Shown piece by piece: positions 1 through 8,335 of a stretch of DNA of 64,000 bases (positions within the stretch are counted from its first letter, which is position 1; each line of letters starts with the position of its first letter). The notes below the pieces were generated by a model. It was not told where the DNA came from and did no database searches. It was given only the letters and a program-made list of their open reading frames with translations. A program made the position numbers and the translations under genes. This DNA comes from Thiotrichaceae bacterium (GTDB taxonomy: Bacteria; Pseudomonadota; Gammaproteobacteria; Beggiatoales; Beggiatoaceae): NCBI GenBank assembly GCA_028688145.1, contig JAQTYU010000002.1, positions 434,001 through 498,000 on the forward strand, written 5' to 3'.

Positions 1-1
1 C

Positions 2-973
2 TTTAAAGCCCGTTCCAATGTCATCAATTACATTCGCCAATTCTTGAATGAACGCCAATTCATGGAAGTCGAAACCCCGATGATGCACGTCATTCCCGGC
101 GGTGCCAGTGCGCGTCCGTTCAAAACCCATCACAATGCGCTGGATATGCCTTTATTCTTGCGTATCGCGCCTGAATTGTATTTGAAGCGTTTAGTGGTCG
201 GTGGCTTCGAGCGCGTGTTTGAAATTAACCGTAATTTCCGCAATGAAGGTTTATCCACGCGCCATAATCCCGAATTCACCATGTTAGAATTTTATATGGG
301 TTATGCGGATTATCGCGATTTGATGAACTTGACTGAAGAAATGTTCCGCGAATTGGCAGAAATGGTGCTGGGCACGACCGATGTGCCGTATCAAGGCGAT
401 GTTTACGATTTTGGCAAACCCTTTGCGCGAATGACGATTCTCGAAGCGATTGCGCATTATAATCCCAGCGTTGAAGTTGCAGACCTGTATGACATGGCAA
501 CTACGCGCGGTCTCGCCGACAGTTTGAATATTGCCCACAGCCCCACCGACAGCTTGAGTAAAATCCACGTCAATATTTTTGAAGAAACCGTCGAGCACCA
601 ATTAAAAGACCCAACTTTCATCACCGCTTATCCCACGGAAATTTCTCCGCTGGCACGCAAGAATGATGAAGACCCGAGCATCACTGACCGCTTTGAATTA
701 TTCATTGGCGGGCGTGAAATTGCCAACGGCTTTTCTGAATTAAATGATGCTGAAGACCAAGCCGCGCGTTTTCAAGAACAAGTGCTTGCCAAACAAGCGG
801 GCGATGATGAAGCCATGCACTATGATGCCGATTACGTGTGCGCCTTGGAATATGGTTTGCCGCCCACCGCTGGCGAGGGCATTGGGATTGACCGTTTAGT
901 AATGTTATTAACCAATAAACCGTCTATTCGTGATGTCATCTTATTCCCCCACATGCGTATCAAATTAGACTAG
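2..973 (+). CDS. lysS: Lysine-tRNA ligase, class II (3' part, cut by window edge)
   Basis: Class II lysyl-tRNA synthetase, which charges tRNA-Lys in the cytoplasm. About 324 C-terminal residues are visible, against roughly 500 in the family, so the anticodon-binding OB domain and the start lie upstream of the window. The reading frame is open from base 2. Class II motif 2 is clear ([20 protein letters not shown]), as is motif 3 near the C-terminus ([14 protein letters not shown]). The TTG at 44 is an internal Leu codon, not a start. The stop is followed by 136 bases before the next gene. Identification is firm. Confidence 0.97.
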   Translation, partial: FKARSNVINYIRQFLNERQFMEVETPMMHVIPGGASARPFKTHHNALDMPLFLRIAPELYLKRLVVGGFERVFEINRNFRNEGLSTRHNPEFTMLEFYMGYADYRDLMNLTEEMFRELAEMVLGTTDVPYQGDVYDFGKPFARMTILEAIAHYNPSVEVADLYDMATTRGLADSLNIAHSPTDSLSKIHVNIFEETVEHQLKDPTFITAYPTEISPLARKNDEDPSITDRFELFIGGREIANGFSELNDAEDQAARFQEQVLAKQAGDDEAMHYDADYVCALEYGLPPTAGEGIGIDRLVMLLTNKPSIRDVILFPHMRIKLD

Positions 974-1109
974 CGTAAACAATGGGAAGTGTTAAAATAC
1001 AGGCGTTGACACAGTTTGTGCTTACACTTCCCCTCGCTTATGACAGCACCGCGCATAAGACAGAGACACGGGTTTTGTTCATGCGTTTTACTCTATAAGG
1101 AACTCGAGT

Positions 1110-1394
1110 ATGTTAAAAACCACTTTAGCCCTTGCAATTGCCGCTGCTTTAAATTTGGCTTTCATTGCAACGCCTGCAACCGCTGCCAATGCTGGCGTAA
1201 CTGCAACACATCACAACGTCCAAGCTGCTGATAAGAAAGCCGCCGATGCTGCAGCCGATGACACTGCTGCTGACGAAAAACCCGCTAAAAAAGCTCATGC
1301 TGGTAAAGGCAAAGCTCATAAAGCCAAAGCCCACCATAAAGGCAAGGCTCACAAAGCTAAAGCTCATAAAGCCGCCAAAAAAGTTGCTGAATAA
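1110..1394 (+). CDS. Small secreted Lys/Ala/His-rich protein, acid-shock (Asr)-like
   Basis: A 94-residue protein with a clear signal peptide (MLKTTLALAIAAALNLAFIA, likely cut after ATAA near residue 26) and a mature part made almost only of Ala, Lys and His: KAHAGKGKAHKAKAHHKGKA and similar tandem KAH/KAK units. An AGGAAC ribosome site lies 8 bases before the ATG. The composition resembles enterobacterial Asr acid-shock proteins and histone H1-like tails. Because it is exported, an envelope buffering, metal-binding or polyanion-binding role is more likely than DNA binding. No enzyme motif is present. The gene is monocistronic and followed by a hairpin. Function is inferred from composition only. 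Confidence 0.7.
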   Translation: MLKTTLALAIAAALNLAFIATPATAANAGVTATHHNVQAADKKAADAAADDTAADEKPAKKAHAGKGKAHKAKAHHKGKAHKAKAHKAAKKVAE

Positions 1395-1403
1395 GATTTT
1401 TAT

Positions 1404-1433
1404 AGATACTCTTTTACAATTGAGAGGGTATCT
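1404..1433 (+). terminator. Hairpin after the Asr-like gene
   Basis: AGATACTCTTT pairs with AGAGGGTATCT across an 8-base loop, with three G-T wobbles. It begins 9 bases after the stop codon. The following bases are only weakly T-rich, so termination efficiency is uncertain. Confidence 0.5.
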
Positions 1434-1541
1434 ATTTCCCCCAAAACTGTTTGATATTATCCCCCTAATTTCCCTGAAAATTCTCATCTCAAAAGTCATT
1501 GATTTTGTATTCACCCCGTGTAATGGCTAAAACCTGTTTCA

Positions 1542-1865
1542 AAGTTACTCGCTTTAGATGACATAGAACTGATGACCATCCTAAAGAAAAACATGAAGCC
1601 TAGAGTACTAGCCGCTTTTGATAACCTCTTGTTACGTAAGCGTTGTATTATAGAAACTATCAATGACCAGTTGCAAAACATCTTTGACCTAGAACACTCG
1701 CGGCATCGTTCACTAAGCAATTATATGATTAATATTGTTGCAGGTTTGGTCGCTTATTCTTATCAGGATAAATTACTTTCCTTGAATATTGCTAAAAAGG
1801 ATTTGATTCCTTTATTCCAATCGCTTCGCTTATACCGAACTCAGGTTACATATCAGTTAAATTAG
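1542..1865 (+). pseudogene. IS982-family transposase, C-terminal remnant
   Basis: This is the C-terminal third of an IS982-type DDE transposase. Recognisable stretches are LKKNMKPRVLAAFDNLLLRK, CIIETINDQLQNIFDLEHSR and the tail SNYMINIVAGLVAYSYQ. Homology to the second copy at 35361-35650 begins at the Leu-Leu-Ala-Leu-Asp codons near 1545; an in-frame TAA sits at 1521. The N-terminal two thirds and the left end of the element are absent, so it cannot transpose. The right end (ACCGAACTCAGGTTAC, about 1837-1852) overlaps the 3' end of the convergent gspI by 20 bases and seems to supply the last gspI codons. Confidence 0.8.
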
Positions 1866-2265
1866 GTTTACGCACTTGTAAATAGCCCACTTCGCGCACG
1901 GTGAAATTTGCCAGCACTTGTTTATCTAAATCCTGCACTTCGACCGCCACTTCATATAAGCCCACTTGGTAAAAACCTTGCCCGCCCGTGTGCGCCATGC
2001 CATCTTTTGGCGGTTCTAACGCCTTAGAATTCCAATTCACGATATAACTGCCCAACGTGGTGCTGCCTTGCGGATTTTGTAAGGGGTTAATCGTATTGAT
2101 ATACATCAGTGCGTTGCGGGTGGCGATGTTGCGCTGTTGCACGAATTGCACCCGTTGTAGGCTCATGGTGTTGGTATTCATCCAACTGAATAATGCCATG
2201 CCCGTGCTGGTAATCAGCACCAACGCGACAATCACTTCGAGCAAACTAAAACCTTGTGCTTTCAT
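1846..2265 (-). CDS. gspI: Type II secretion minor pseudopilin GspI
   Basis: A 139-residue type IV pilin-like protein. The start chosen gives a short leader and a prepilin peptidase site, MKAQG|FSLLEVIVALVL, with Gly at -1, Phe at +1 and Glu at +5; the longer upstream extension would have a 35-residue leader and is rejected. GspI is a tip component of the pseudopilus that pushes exoproteins through the outer-membrane secretin. Its ATG overlaps the gspH stop (ATGA), so the two are translationally coupled. The last few codons and the stop lie in the end of the IS982 remnant, but the protein is still of full family length. Confidence 0.88.
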   Translation of the reverse strand: MKAQGFSLLEVIVALVLITSTGMALFSWMNTNTMSLQRVQFVQQRNIATRNALMYINTINPLQNPQGSTTLGSYIVNWNSKALEPPKDGMAHTGGQGFYQVGLYEVAVEVQDLDKQVLANFTVREVGYLQVRKPNLTDM

Positions 2266-2681
2266 GTGCGGCGCGGCGTGCAAAAGGGGGCGATAAGATT
2301 CACGCGCAATTGTTGGCTTTGATAATTCAGCAAGACCACGCCGCCCGTACACGCGCCATTGGCACGAAATGTTATTGGGGTTTCGGTGGTCAAGCTCCAG
2401 CCGCTGGGCAGTTCCAAGGGAATGGGTGACATGCCTTTCGCCAGCGGATAGCTGATGAGTTGGAAACCTTGCCCTTGCTGAAATGCGCTATAACTCAAGC
2501 CTGCAAGACGGCTAATAATTTCTTCGCGGGTATAAGCGATTTGCAGGCTGTCATAAACTTGGGCTAGGCGGGGGAGAATTAAGCTGGTGAGCAGGCTCAT
2601 TAACACCAACACCACCAGCAATTCTAGGAGGGTATACGCCCTTACAAACTTAACGGGGCGGTAAATAGCCGATGTCCGCAT
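2262..2681 (-). CDS. gspH: Type II secretion minor pseudopilin GspH-like
   Basis: A 139-residue pseudopilin with the N-terminal hydrophobic helix YTLLELLVVLVLMSLLTSLI followed by a GspH/FimT-like beta domain rich in Thr, Val and Ser. The start at 2681 lies inside the end of gspG (32-base overlap); a longer frame opening at 2747 would run deep into gspG and give an over-long leader. The cleavage site reads VRA|YTLLE: the usual Gly at -1 is Ala and the usual Phe at +1 is Tyr. Glu at +5 is kept. Position between gspG and gspI supports the H call over another minor pseudopilin. Confidence 0.82.
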   Translation of the reverse strand: MRTSAIYRPVKFVRAYTLLELLVVLVLMSLLTSLILPRLAQVYDSLQIAYTREEIISRLAGLSYSAFQQGQGFQLISYPLAKGMSPIPLELPSGWSLTTETPITFRANGACTGGVVLLNYQSQQLRVNLIAPFCTPRRT

Positions 2682-3090
2682 TATATTCCGTGCCGCCGAG
2701 CTGTCCGTCTGCACCGAAAGAATATAAGGCAAAAGGCTGTCCATCACTGCCGGGTAAGCTGTATTGATAAGGATGATTCCAAGGATCGTTACGCAGGTCT
2801 TCGTCTAAATAAGGCCCTTTCCACAAAGTTTTAATTTTGTCATCGCTGGGCGCGACCCGCAATAAAGCTAAGCCTTCCTCTTTGGTGGGAAAGCGTCCAA
2901 TATCTAAGCGCATGGTTTCTAATGAACCTTTGAGCATTTTAATTTGCACGGTGGCAGTTTTGACTTTCGCGCCATCGACTTGCCCCAGCAGGCGCGGCCC
3001 GACTAAGCCCGCCAATAAGCCAATAATCACCAACACCACCAACATTTCTAAAAGGGTAAAGCCACGTTGTGTATTCATAAATAACTGCAT
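2650..3090 (-). CDS. gspG: Type II secretion major pseudopilin GspG
   Basis: A 146-residue major pseudopilin, the main subunit of the periplasmic pseudopilus. Prepilin peptidase site NTQRG|FTLLEMLVVLVIIG, then the family C-terminal region with GRFPTKEEGLALL, GPYLDEDLRNDPWNHPY and SFGADGQLGG, which carries the calcium-site aspartates known for GspG. AGGAC lies 4 bases before the ATG at 3090 and supports this start over the internal ATG at 3078. First gene of a gspG-H-I run; the ATPase gspE is on the other strand beyond pgi. GspC, D, F, J-M are not in the window. Confidence 0.95.
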   Translation of the reverse strand: MQLFMNTQRGFTLLEMLVVLVIIGLLAGLVGPRLLGQVDGAKVKTATVQIKMLKGSLETMRLDIGRFPTKEEGLALLRVAPSDDKIKTLWKGPYLDEDLRNDPWNHPYQYSLPGSDGQPFALYSFGADGQLGGTEYNADIGYLPPR

Positions 3091-3154
3091 TATGTCCTGT
3101 AGAAAAAGGGAAATTGCAAAGCGAGACTTTCATAACTTGCAATTATTTTACTGA

Positions 3155-3499
3155 ATTTAGCACGTTTTGAATATGCGAATGCGAATAACTGCCAATTATG
3201 TCCCCAAGTCAGGAGAGCTAAATAGATAAGGATGTTAAAATAAGTGGGAGTTACGCAGTTGAAATTGTAAGCAGTATGTTGAGACTTAGTGCAGAAAACT
3301 TTGTTTTTTCCAAGAAGTTAGAAAATCACATCTGGGCGATTATATATTTCATTAGTCATTACAATAAATCATTACTTAATTTAGCTCTACCGAATAAACA
3401 ACTATGTTTTACTAGGACTTAGTATAGATTAAAGAAAAGAAAATGATACACTTGCGGAAATTAGAAAGATAACCACCACCGCGAGGATAAAGCGCGATT
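3155..3499 (+). other. AT-rich intergenic region between divergent gspG and pgi
   Basis: No reading frame with gene-like features. It must hold the promoters of both gspG and pgi, but I cannot place hexamers with confidence. GGAGTTACGCAGTT at 3247-3260 matches the left end of the inverted-repeat element at 59893-60009 and may be a solo end of it. GAGG about 13 bases before the ATG is the likely pgi ribosome site. Confidence 0.5.
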
Positions 3500-5122
3500 A
3501 TGCAGCCCTCAATAAGTCATACTCCGATTTGGACAGCCTTAACCGAACACCAGCAACAACTGGCGAAAACGCCCTTGCGCGATTTATTTGCCCAAAATCC
3601 TGAACGCTTCACCGAATTTTCCCACGAAGCCTGCGGCGTTCTCATGGATTATTCTAAAACCCATGTCACCGCCGAAACTTTAGAATTGCTCGCCCAACTG
3701 GTTGACACCGCACAACTGAAAACATGGATAGCACGCATGTTTGCGGGCGAAAAAATCAATCACACCGAAAACCGCGCCGCTTTTCATGTCGCTTTGCGCA
3801 GCCCACAACCGATGTATAGCAACGGGCAAGAAGTCACTGCTGAAGTGCAGCGCGTGCTTGCCAAAATGCAAAGCTTCAGCGAAGCGGTGCGCAGTGGTAC
3901 ATGGAAAGGTTTCACAGGCAAGCCAATTGATACCGTAGTTAATATTGGTATCGGCGGCTCAGATTTAGGGCCTGCGATGGTAGTACGGGCGTTACACGCC
4001 TATCAAGCTCCCCATTTGCGCGGCTTTTTCGTGTCCAATGCCGACAGCACGCATTTAGCGGAAACCTTGGCGCAGATTAATCCTGAAACTACCTTGTTTA
4101 TTATCGCTTCCAAAACCTTTACCACCCAAGAAACCTTACTCAATGCCCACAGTGCACGTCGTTGGATCATTGAGCAGTTGGGCGATGAACAAGCGATTGC
4201 CCGCCATTTTGTTGCCATCAGCACCAATGCCGCCCAAGTGCAAGCGTTTGGCATTGATGTCGCCAATATGTTTGAGTTTTGGGATTGGGTCGGGGGACGT
4301 TATTCGCTGTGGTCAGCGATTGGTTTACCGATTATGGTGTTGCTGGGCGCGGATAATTTTCGTGCGCTGCTGGCGGGCGCGAACGACATGGACAGCCATT
4401 TCAAAACTGCGCCGTGGAAACAAAATTTACCCGTGCTCATGGGCTTGATTGGCGTGTGGTATAGCAGTTTTTTCAAAGCTGCAAGCCGTGCGGTGCTGCC
4501 TTATGATTTCGCGCTGGAATTATTCCCCGCGTATTTGCAGCAGTTGATTATGGAAAGTTTGGGGAAACATGTCACCCGCGATGGCGCAGAAGTCGATTAT
4601 TTAACTTGCCCTATTATTTGGGGCGCGGCGGGCAATAATGGACAACATGCGTTTTATCAATTGTTGCACCAAGGCACGCAATGTGTGCCCTGCGATGTGT
4701 TGATTGCGATTGAAGCCCAGCACGAATTACCGCATCATCAAACGGCGGTGCTGTCTAATGCTTTGGGGCAAACCCATGTGTTTATGCAAGGCAGAAATCT
4801 TGCGGAAACCCAAGCCAGTTTAAGCCAGCTCGCGCCTGAACAATTGCCACACCGCGTGTTTGCTGGCAACCAGCCAAGCACGACTTTAGTTTATCAAAAG
4901 CTTACGCCGCATTTATTGGGCAGTTTGATCGCGCTGTATGAACATCAAACCTTTGTGCAAAGCGTGTGCTGGGATATGAACGCCTTTGACCAATGGGGCG
5001 TTGAATTGGGCAAGCAAGTCGCTAATAGTTTGTTGCCTGAGTTTGCGAAAACTGAACCCAGTACGGCTTATGATGCGTCAACGGCGGGCTTGTTGAATTA
5101 TATTAAGGCGCGGCGCAGTTAA
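3500..5122 (+). CDS. pgi: Glucose-6-phosphate isomerase
   Basis: Interconverts glucose 6-phosphate and fructose 6-phosphate (glycolysis, gluconeogenesis, glycogen turnover). The 540 residues match the usual 545-550. Both family signatures are present: DWVGGRYSLWSAIG near residue 260 and VCWDMNAFDQWGVELGK near residue 495. The sugar-phosphate motif GIGGSDLGP lies near residue 152 and the SKTFTTQETL phosphate loop near 203. It stands alone, inserted between the pseudopilin genes and gspE, with no metabolic neighbours. Confidence 0.97.
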   Translation: MQPSISHTPIWTALTEHQQQLAKTPLRDLFAQNPERFTEFSHEACGVLMDYSKTHVTAETLELLAQLVDTAQLKTWIARMFAGEKINHTENRAAFHVALRSPQPMYSNGQEVTAEVQRVLAKMQSFSEAVRSGTWKGFTGKPIDTVVNIGIGGSDLGPAMVVRALHAYQAPHLRGFFVSNADSTHLAETLAQINPETTLFIIASKTFTTQETLLNAHSARRWIIEQLGDEQAIARHFVAISTNAAQVQAFGIDVANMFEFWDWVGGRYSLWSAIGLPIMVLLGADNFRALLAGANDMDSHFKTAPWKQNLPVLMGLIGVWYSSFFKAASRAVLPYDFALELFPAYLQQLIMESLGKHVTRDGAEVDYLTCPIIWGAAGNNGQHAFYQLLHQGTQCVPCDVLIAIEAQHELPHHQTAVLSNALGQTHVFMQGRNLAETQASLSQLAPEQLPHRVFAGNQPSTTLVYQKLTPHLLGSLIALYEHQTFVQSVCWDMNAFDQWGVELGKQVANSLLPEFAKTEPSTAYDASTAGLLNYIKARRS

Positions 5123-5183
5123 TGGTTTTTGAACTGTAATTTTATTAATTTACACAATTATCATAATAATAGGGTTTAACTTT

Positions 5184-5430
5184 TTCTCGTTCCCACGCTC
5201 CCGCGTGGGAATGCCTACCTCGTCGCTCCAGCGGCGAGAGTTTAAATGCCAATAGGATGTGCTGAGGTACGAAGCGCATCATTCGCGTTGTTAATCTCGA
5301 TTGATGCGCCTGTCGGCACATCCTATTGAACTATGGAATTGAACTAACTTAATAACGTGAGAACTTCACAATAGACGCGCCGCTGGAGCGACGCTATACG
5401 CATTCCCACGCTGGAGCATGGGAACGAGAA
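5184..5430. repeat. Nested inverted repeat (families A and B)
   Basis: Two arms of about 53 bases (5184-5236 and 5378-5430) are near-perfect reverse complements: each carries CTCGTTCCCACGC, a GTGGGAATG core and CGTCGCTCCAGCGGCG. Inside the loop sits a second inverted repeat, CAATAGGATGTGC...GCGCATCA at 5250-5281 against 5301-5328. Family A recurs at 17086-17127 and 22105-22128; family B at 22196-22227. No coding potential. It ends 13 bases before the gspE ribosome site, so a folded transcript could affect gspE expression. Confidence 0.9.
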
Positions 5431-5453
5431 ATAATTCACCTCAGGAAATCCCC

Positions 5454-6929
5454 ATGCCCGCGCCGCGCCAAGAAAATTTACCTTTTGCTTTTGCCAAACG
5501 CCAAGGCATTTTAATCACCGCGTATAACGCCCACAGCGCGACCGCCTGTCATCGCCCCGAAGTGACACGCCAAACCCTCAGCGAAGTACGGCGTTGGCTC
5601 GGAATGCCCTTGCAATTACAAAGTGTGCCTGCGGCTGAATTTGAAAAGCTTTTAACCTTGCATTACGAACAACGCGCCGCCAATCAATCGATGCAAATGA
5701 TGGAAGGCTTGGGCGAAGAACTGGATTTATTTCAAGTCGCGCAACAATTAGAACCAGAAGATTTATTGGAAAGTTCTGACGACGCGCCGATTATTCGCCT
5801 GATTAACGCGCTGCTGTCTGAAGCGATTAAAGAAAATGCGTCCGATATTCACATTGAACCGTTTGAAAGCCGTTTAGTGGTGCGGCTGCGGGTCGATGGT
5901 GTATTGCGTGAAGTATTGCAACCGCGCAAAGTGCTCGCGCCGCTGCTGGCTTCACGGATTAAAGTGATGGCGAAATTAGACATTGCGGAAAAACGTCTGC
6001 CCCAAGACGGGCGTATTTCTTTAAGAATTGCAGGGCGGGCGGTGGATGTGCGGGTGTCCACGATTCCCTCGGGGCACGGTGAACGCGTGGTATTGCGTTT
6101 GCTGGATAAACAAGCAGGACGTTTAGACCTGCAACAAATCGGCATGGGCGATGCCACTTTGCACGGTTTGCGCGATTTATTGAAAAAACCGCACGGCATT
6201 ATTTTGGTGACAGGGCCGACAGGTTCAGGGAAAACCACCAGTTTGTATGGAATGCTTAACGAATTAAACGACCACAGCCGCAACATCATGACCGTAGAAG
6301 ACCCAATTGAATATTATTTAGACGGCATCGGGCAAACCCAAGTGAATACTAAAGTAGACATGACTTTTGCACGCGGGCTGCGGGCGATTTTGCGCCAAGA
6401 CCCTGACGTAGTGATGATTGGGGAAATCCGTGACGTGGAAACCGCACAAATTGCAGTGCAAGCCAGTTTAACCGGGCATTTGGTGCTTTCCACCTTACAC
6501 ACCAATACCGCCATTGGCGCGGTGACACGGCTGCGCGATATGGGCGTTGAACCGTTTTTGCTGTCTTCCAGCTTGATTGGGGTGATGGCACAGCGTTTAG
6601 TGCGTTTACTCTGTCCCGAATGCAAACAAGCCTACGACGCGCCCAGCAACGAATTGGCAGAATTACATCAACAAGAAGCAGCCACTTTATATTCGCCCCA
6701 AGGCTGTAAACAGTGTAATTTTATTGGCTATCGCGGGCGCACCGGGATTTATGAATTAATTCCGCTCGATGCGCATATCCGTAGCATGGTGCACGACGGC
6801 GCGGGACAACATGCTTTAGAAGAATATGCGCATCGTTCCAATGCCAATATCTCACAAGATGGGATGCGGCGGGTGTTGGCGGGCGATACGTCTTTAGAAG
6901 AATTATTACGGGTGACACGGGAAGGCTAA
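5454..6929 (+). CDS. gspE: Type II secretion ATPase GspE (PilB/GspE family)
   Basis: Cytoplasmic hexameric ATPase that powers pseudopilus assembly. 491 residues. Walker A GPTGSGKTTSLY near residue 254, Asp box around 278-285, Walker B DPDVVMIGEIRD near 316, His box HLVLSTLHTN near 343, and a zinc-binding region with CPEC and CKQC near 387-420. The N-terminal part has the GspE ASDIHIEPF signature. AGGAA 6 bases before the ATG at 5454 decides this start; a frame opening at 5418 would start inside the repeat. GspE versus PilB is decided by the nearby gspGHI and is the less certain part of the call. Confidence 0.9.
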   Translation: MPAPRQENLPFAFAKRQGILITAYNAHSATACHRPEVTRQTLSEVRRWLGMPLQLQSVPAAEFEKLLTLHYEQRAANQSMQMMEGLGEELDLFQVAQQLEPEDLLESSDDAPIIRLINALLSEAIKENASDIHIEPFESRLVVRLRVDGVLREVLQPRKVLAPLLASRIKVMAKLDIAEKRLPQDGRISLRIAGRAVDVRVSTIPSGHGERVVLRLLDKQAGRLDLQQIGMGDATLHGLRDLLKKPHGIILVTGPTGSGKTTSLYGMLNELNDHSRNIMTVEDPIEYYLDGIGQTQVNTKVDMTFARGLRAILRQDPDVVMIGEIRDVETAQIAVQASLTGHLVLSTLHTNTAIGAVTRLRDMGVEPFLLSSSLIGVMAQRLVRLLCPECKQAYDAPSNELAELHQQEAATLYSPQGCKQCNFIGYRGRTGIYELIPLDAHIRSMVHDGAGQHALEEYAHRSNANISQDGMRRVLAGDTSLEELLRVTREG

Positions 6930-6930
6930 G

Positions 6931-7893
6931 ATGCGTTTAGGGATTTTTTTATTATTAATCACTGCTAGTTTTCACAGCCTAGCGGCTCCAACTGCACCAC
7001 CGCCCCCTTCTCCAATTGGGACTTGTCCCACGGTGCTTGAACAAATTCCTTATGTGGAACATTTAGCCCCGCAGACTTTGCGCCACCAATCTTTGGATAT
7101 TTATCACCCCGGCAAGCCTGAAGATGGGGTCAATCCAATGCTGGTGGTATTTATACACGGCGGCTATTGGATGGAATCAGACGATTTTTATCAAATCGGC
7201 ACAACCATCGGCAAAGTTTTCCAAAATCAAGGAATTGTAGTCGCTTCCGTGCGTTATCGGCTTTCACCTGCACAAAAACACCCGACCCAAGTGAAAGATG
7301 TTGCCGCCGCAATTGCCTTTTTATATAAACATGCTTCGGAATATGGCTTTGATAGAGAACGTATTATTTTAATTGGACATTCCTCAGGGGCGCATATTGC
7401 GGCATTACTCGCACTCGACCCACAATATTTAGGCGAATATAAATTAGTGCCTGTGGAAACTTTGGCGGGAGTGATTGCTATCAGTGGCATTTATGACGTG
7501 CGTCCCGAAGCCGCCCCCACTAAACGCCATGCGCGTTGGTATAGTCAAGTGTTTGGCGATGATGTTACGCGACGCATCACCGCCTCTCCCATCACTCACG
7601 TTGCCAGCGAGTCGCCGCCGTTTTTGATTTTGGCGGGGGATAATGATTTTATGGGTTTTGCGGAAGGCTCGAAAAAATTTGCCGAAGCCTTAATTGCCGC
7701 AGGACACAGCGATACTATTTGGCATATCTTGGCAGGACAAAATCATTTTTCGACGGTCAGTTTAGATGGTTTGGATAATCCGATTCGCCCTATCGTTTTA
7801 GATTTTTTGGAAATCCCCCCCCGTTTAAACGATCCTTCAGGCTATACGCGTAACGAATGCAGCAGCAAGATTTCGGGTCATGAAAATCAATAA
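6931..7893 (+). CDS. Secreted alpha/beta hydrolase (esterase/lipase-like)
   Basis: A 320-residue serine hydrolase with a signal peptide (MRLGIFLLLITASFHSLAAP). Oxyanion-hole motif HGGYW near residue 73, nucleophile elbow GHSSGAH near 149, probable acid Asp in LAGDNDF near 234 and catalytic His in GQNHF near 270. This is the HGG-type family that includes carboxylesterases, feruloyl esterase-like proteins and kynurenine formamidase-like enzymes; the exact substrate cannot be read. The gene begins one base after the gspE stop and overlaps the cupin gene by 14 bases, so it is probably co-expressed with the secretion ATPase and might be one of its cargoes. Confidence 0.85.
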   Translation: MRLGIFLLLITASFHSLAAPTAPPPPSPIGTCPTVLEQIPYVEHLAPQTLRHQSLDIYHPGKPEDGVNPMLVVFIHGGYWMESDDFYQIGTTIGKVFQNQGIVVASVRYRLSPAQKHPTQVKDVAAAIAFLYKHASEYGFDRERIILIGHSSGAHIAALLALDPQYLGEYKLVPVETLAGVIAISGIYDVRPEAAPTKRHARWYSQVFGDDVTRRITASPITHVASESPPFLILAGDNDFMGFAEGSKKFAEALIAAGHSDTIWHILAGQNHFSTVSLDGLDNPIRPIVLDFLEIPPRLNDPSGYTRNECSSKISGHENQ

Positions 7894-8206
7894 TTTATTT
7901 CAAAATATTCCCGCTCAAGCCCCTACAGAAATTTTTGAAACCCTGTGGGGAAATTCGGCGTTTACTTTGGAACGGATTATTTCCACAGGACAGGCTTCGC
8001 CCGAAGGGGAATGGTACGATCAAGCTTGGGATGAATGGGTGATTTTGTTGCAAGGGCGGGCAGGGTTGGAATTTCAAGAAGAAGTTCACGAATTAAAGGC
8101 AGGTGATTATGTGTTAATTCCTGCGCATTGTCGGCATCGGGTGGCGTGGACGGATAGCATCCAGCCAACATTGTGGCTGGCACTTCATGCGAAACAAGTT
8201 ATTTAG
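7880..8206 (+). CDS. Small cupin-domain protein
   Basis: A 108-residue single-domain cupin. Motif 1 region WDEWVILLQGRAGLEF and motif 2 region LKAGDYVLIPAHCRHRV show the beta-barrel pattern with the His residues that usually bind a metal, though motif 1 lacks the usual HxH and has DEW instead. Similar small cupins are often annotated as phosphoribosylaminoimidazole-like or metal-dependent of unknown function. Its ATG lies 14 bases inside the end of the hydrolase gene, so it is the third gene of the gspE transcript. Function unknown. Confidence 0.8.
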   Translation: MKINNLFQNIPAQAPTEIFETLWGNSAFTLERIISTGQASPEGEWYDQAWDEWVILLQGRAGLEFQEEVHELKAGDYVLIPAHCRHRVAWTDSIQPTLWLALHAKQVI

Positions 8207-8212
8207 TGTCAC

Positions 8213-8324
8213 GAAAGCCCCCACCCCCTAATATTCAATGTAGGGTGTATAAGCGTAGCGTCATACACCTTTCTAATAATTATGCACCCTATAAAATAAT
8301 GTTTATCGGGGCTTGGGGGCTTCC
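8213..8324. repeat. Nested inverted repeat (family E-like arms, family C core)
   Basis: Outer arms GAAAGCCCCCACCCCCTAA (8213-8231) and GGGGCTTGGGGGCTTCC (8308-8324). In the loop is a palindrome built on GGTGTAT/ATACACC (8244-8269, AGCGTAGCG in the middle), whose relative is at 59953-59985. It lies between the convergent cupin and AhpD-like genes and may act as a transcriptional stop. Confidence 0.75.
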
Positions 8325-8335
8325 GTTCAGATTTC

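Noticed and set aside
1149-1514. 121-codon minus-strand frame opposite the Asr-like gene
   Set aside because: Shadow of the Lys/Ala-rich coding strand; composition (Phe/Ser/Met runs) is the complement of AAA/GCC codons and there is no ribosome site.
5184-5430. Possible CRISPR or phage attachment site
   Set aside because: The repeats are inverted, not evenly spaced direct repeats; no spacers, cas genes or integrase are present.
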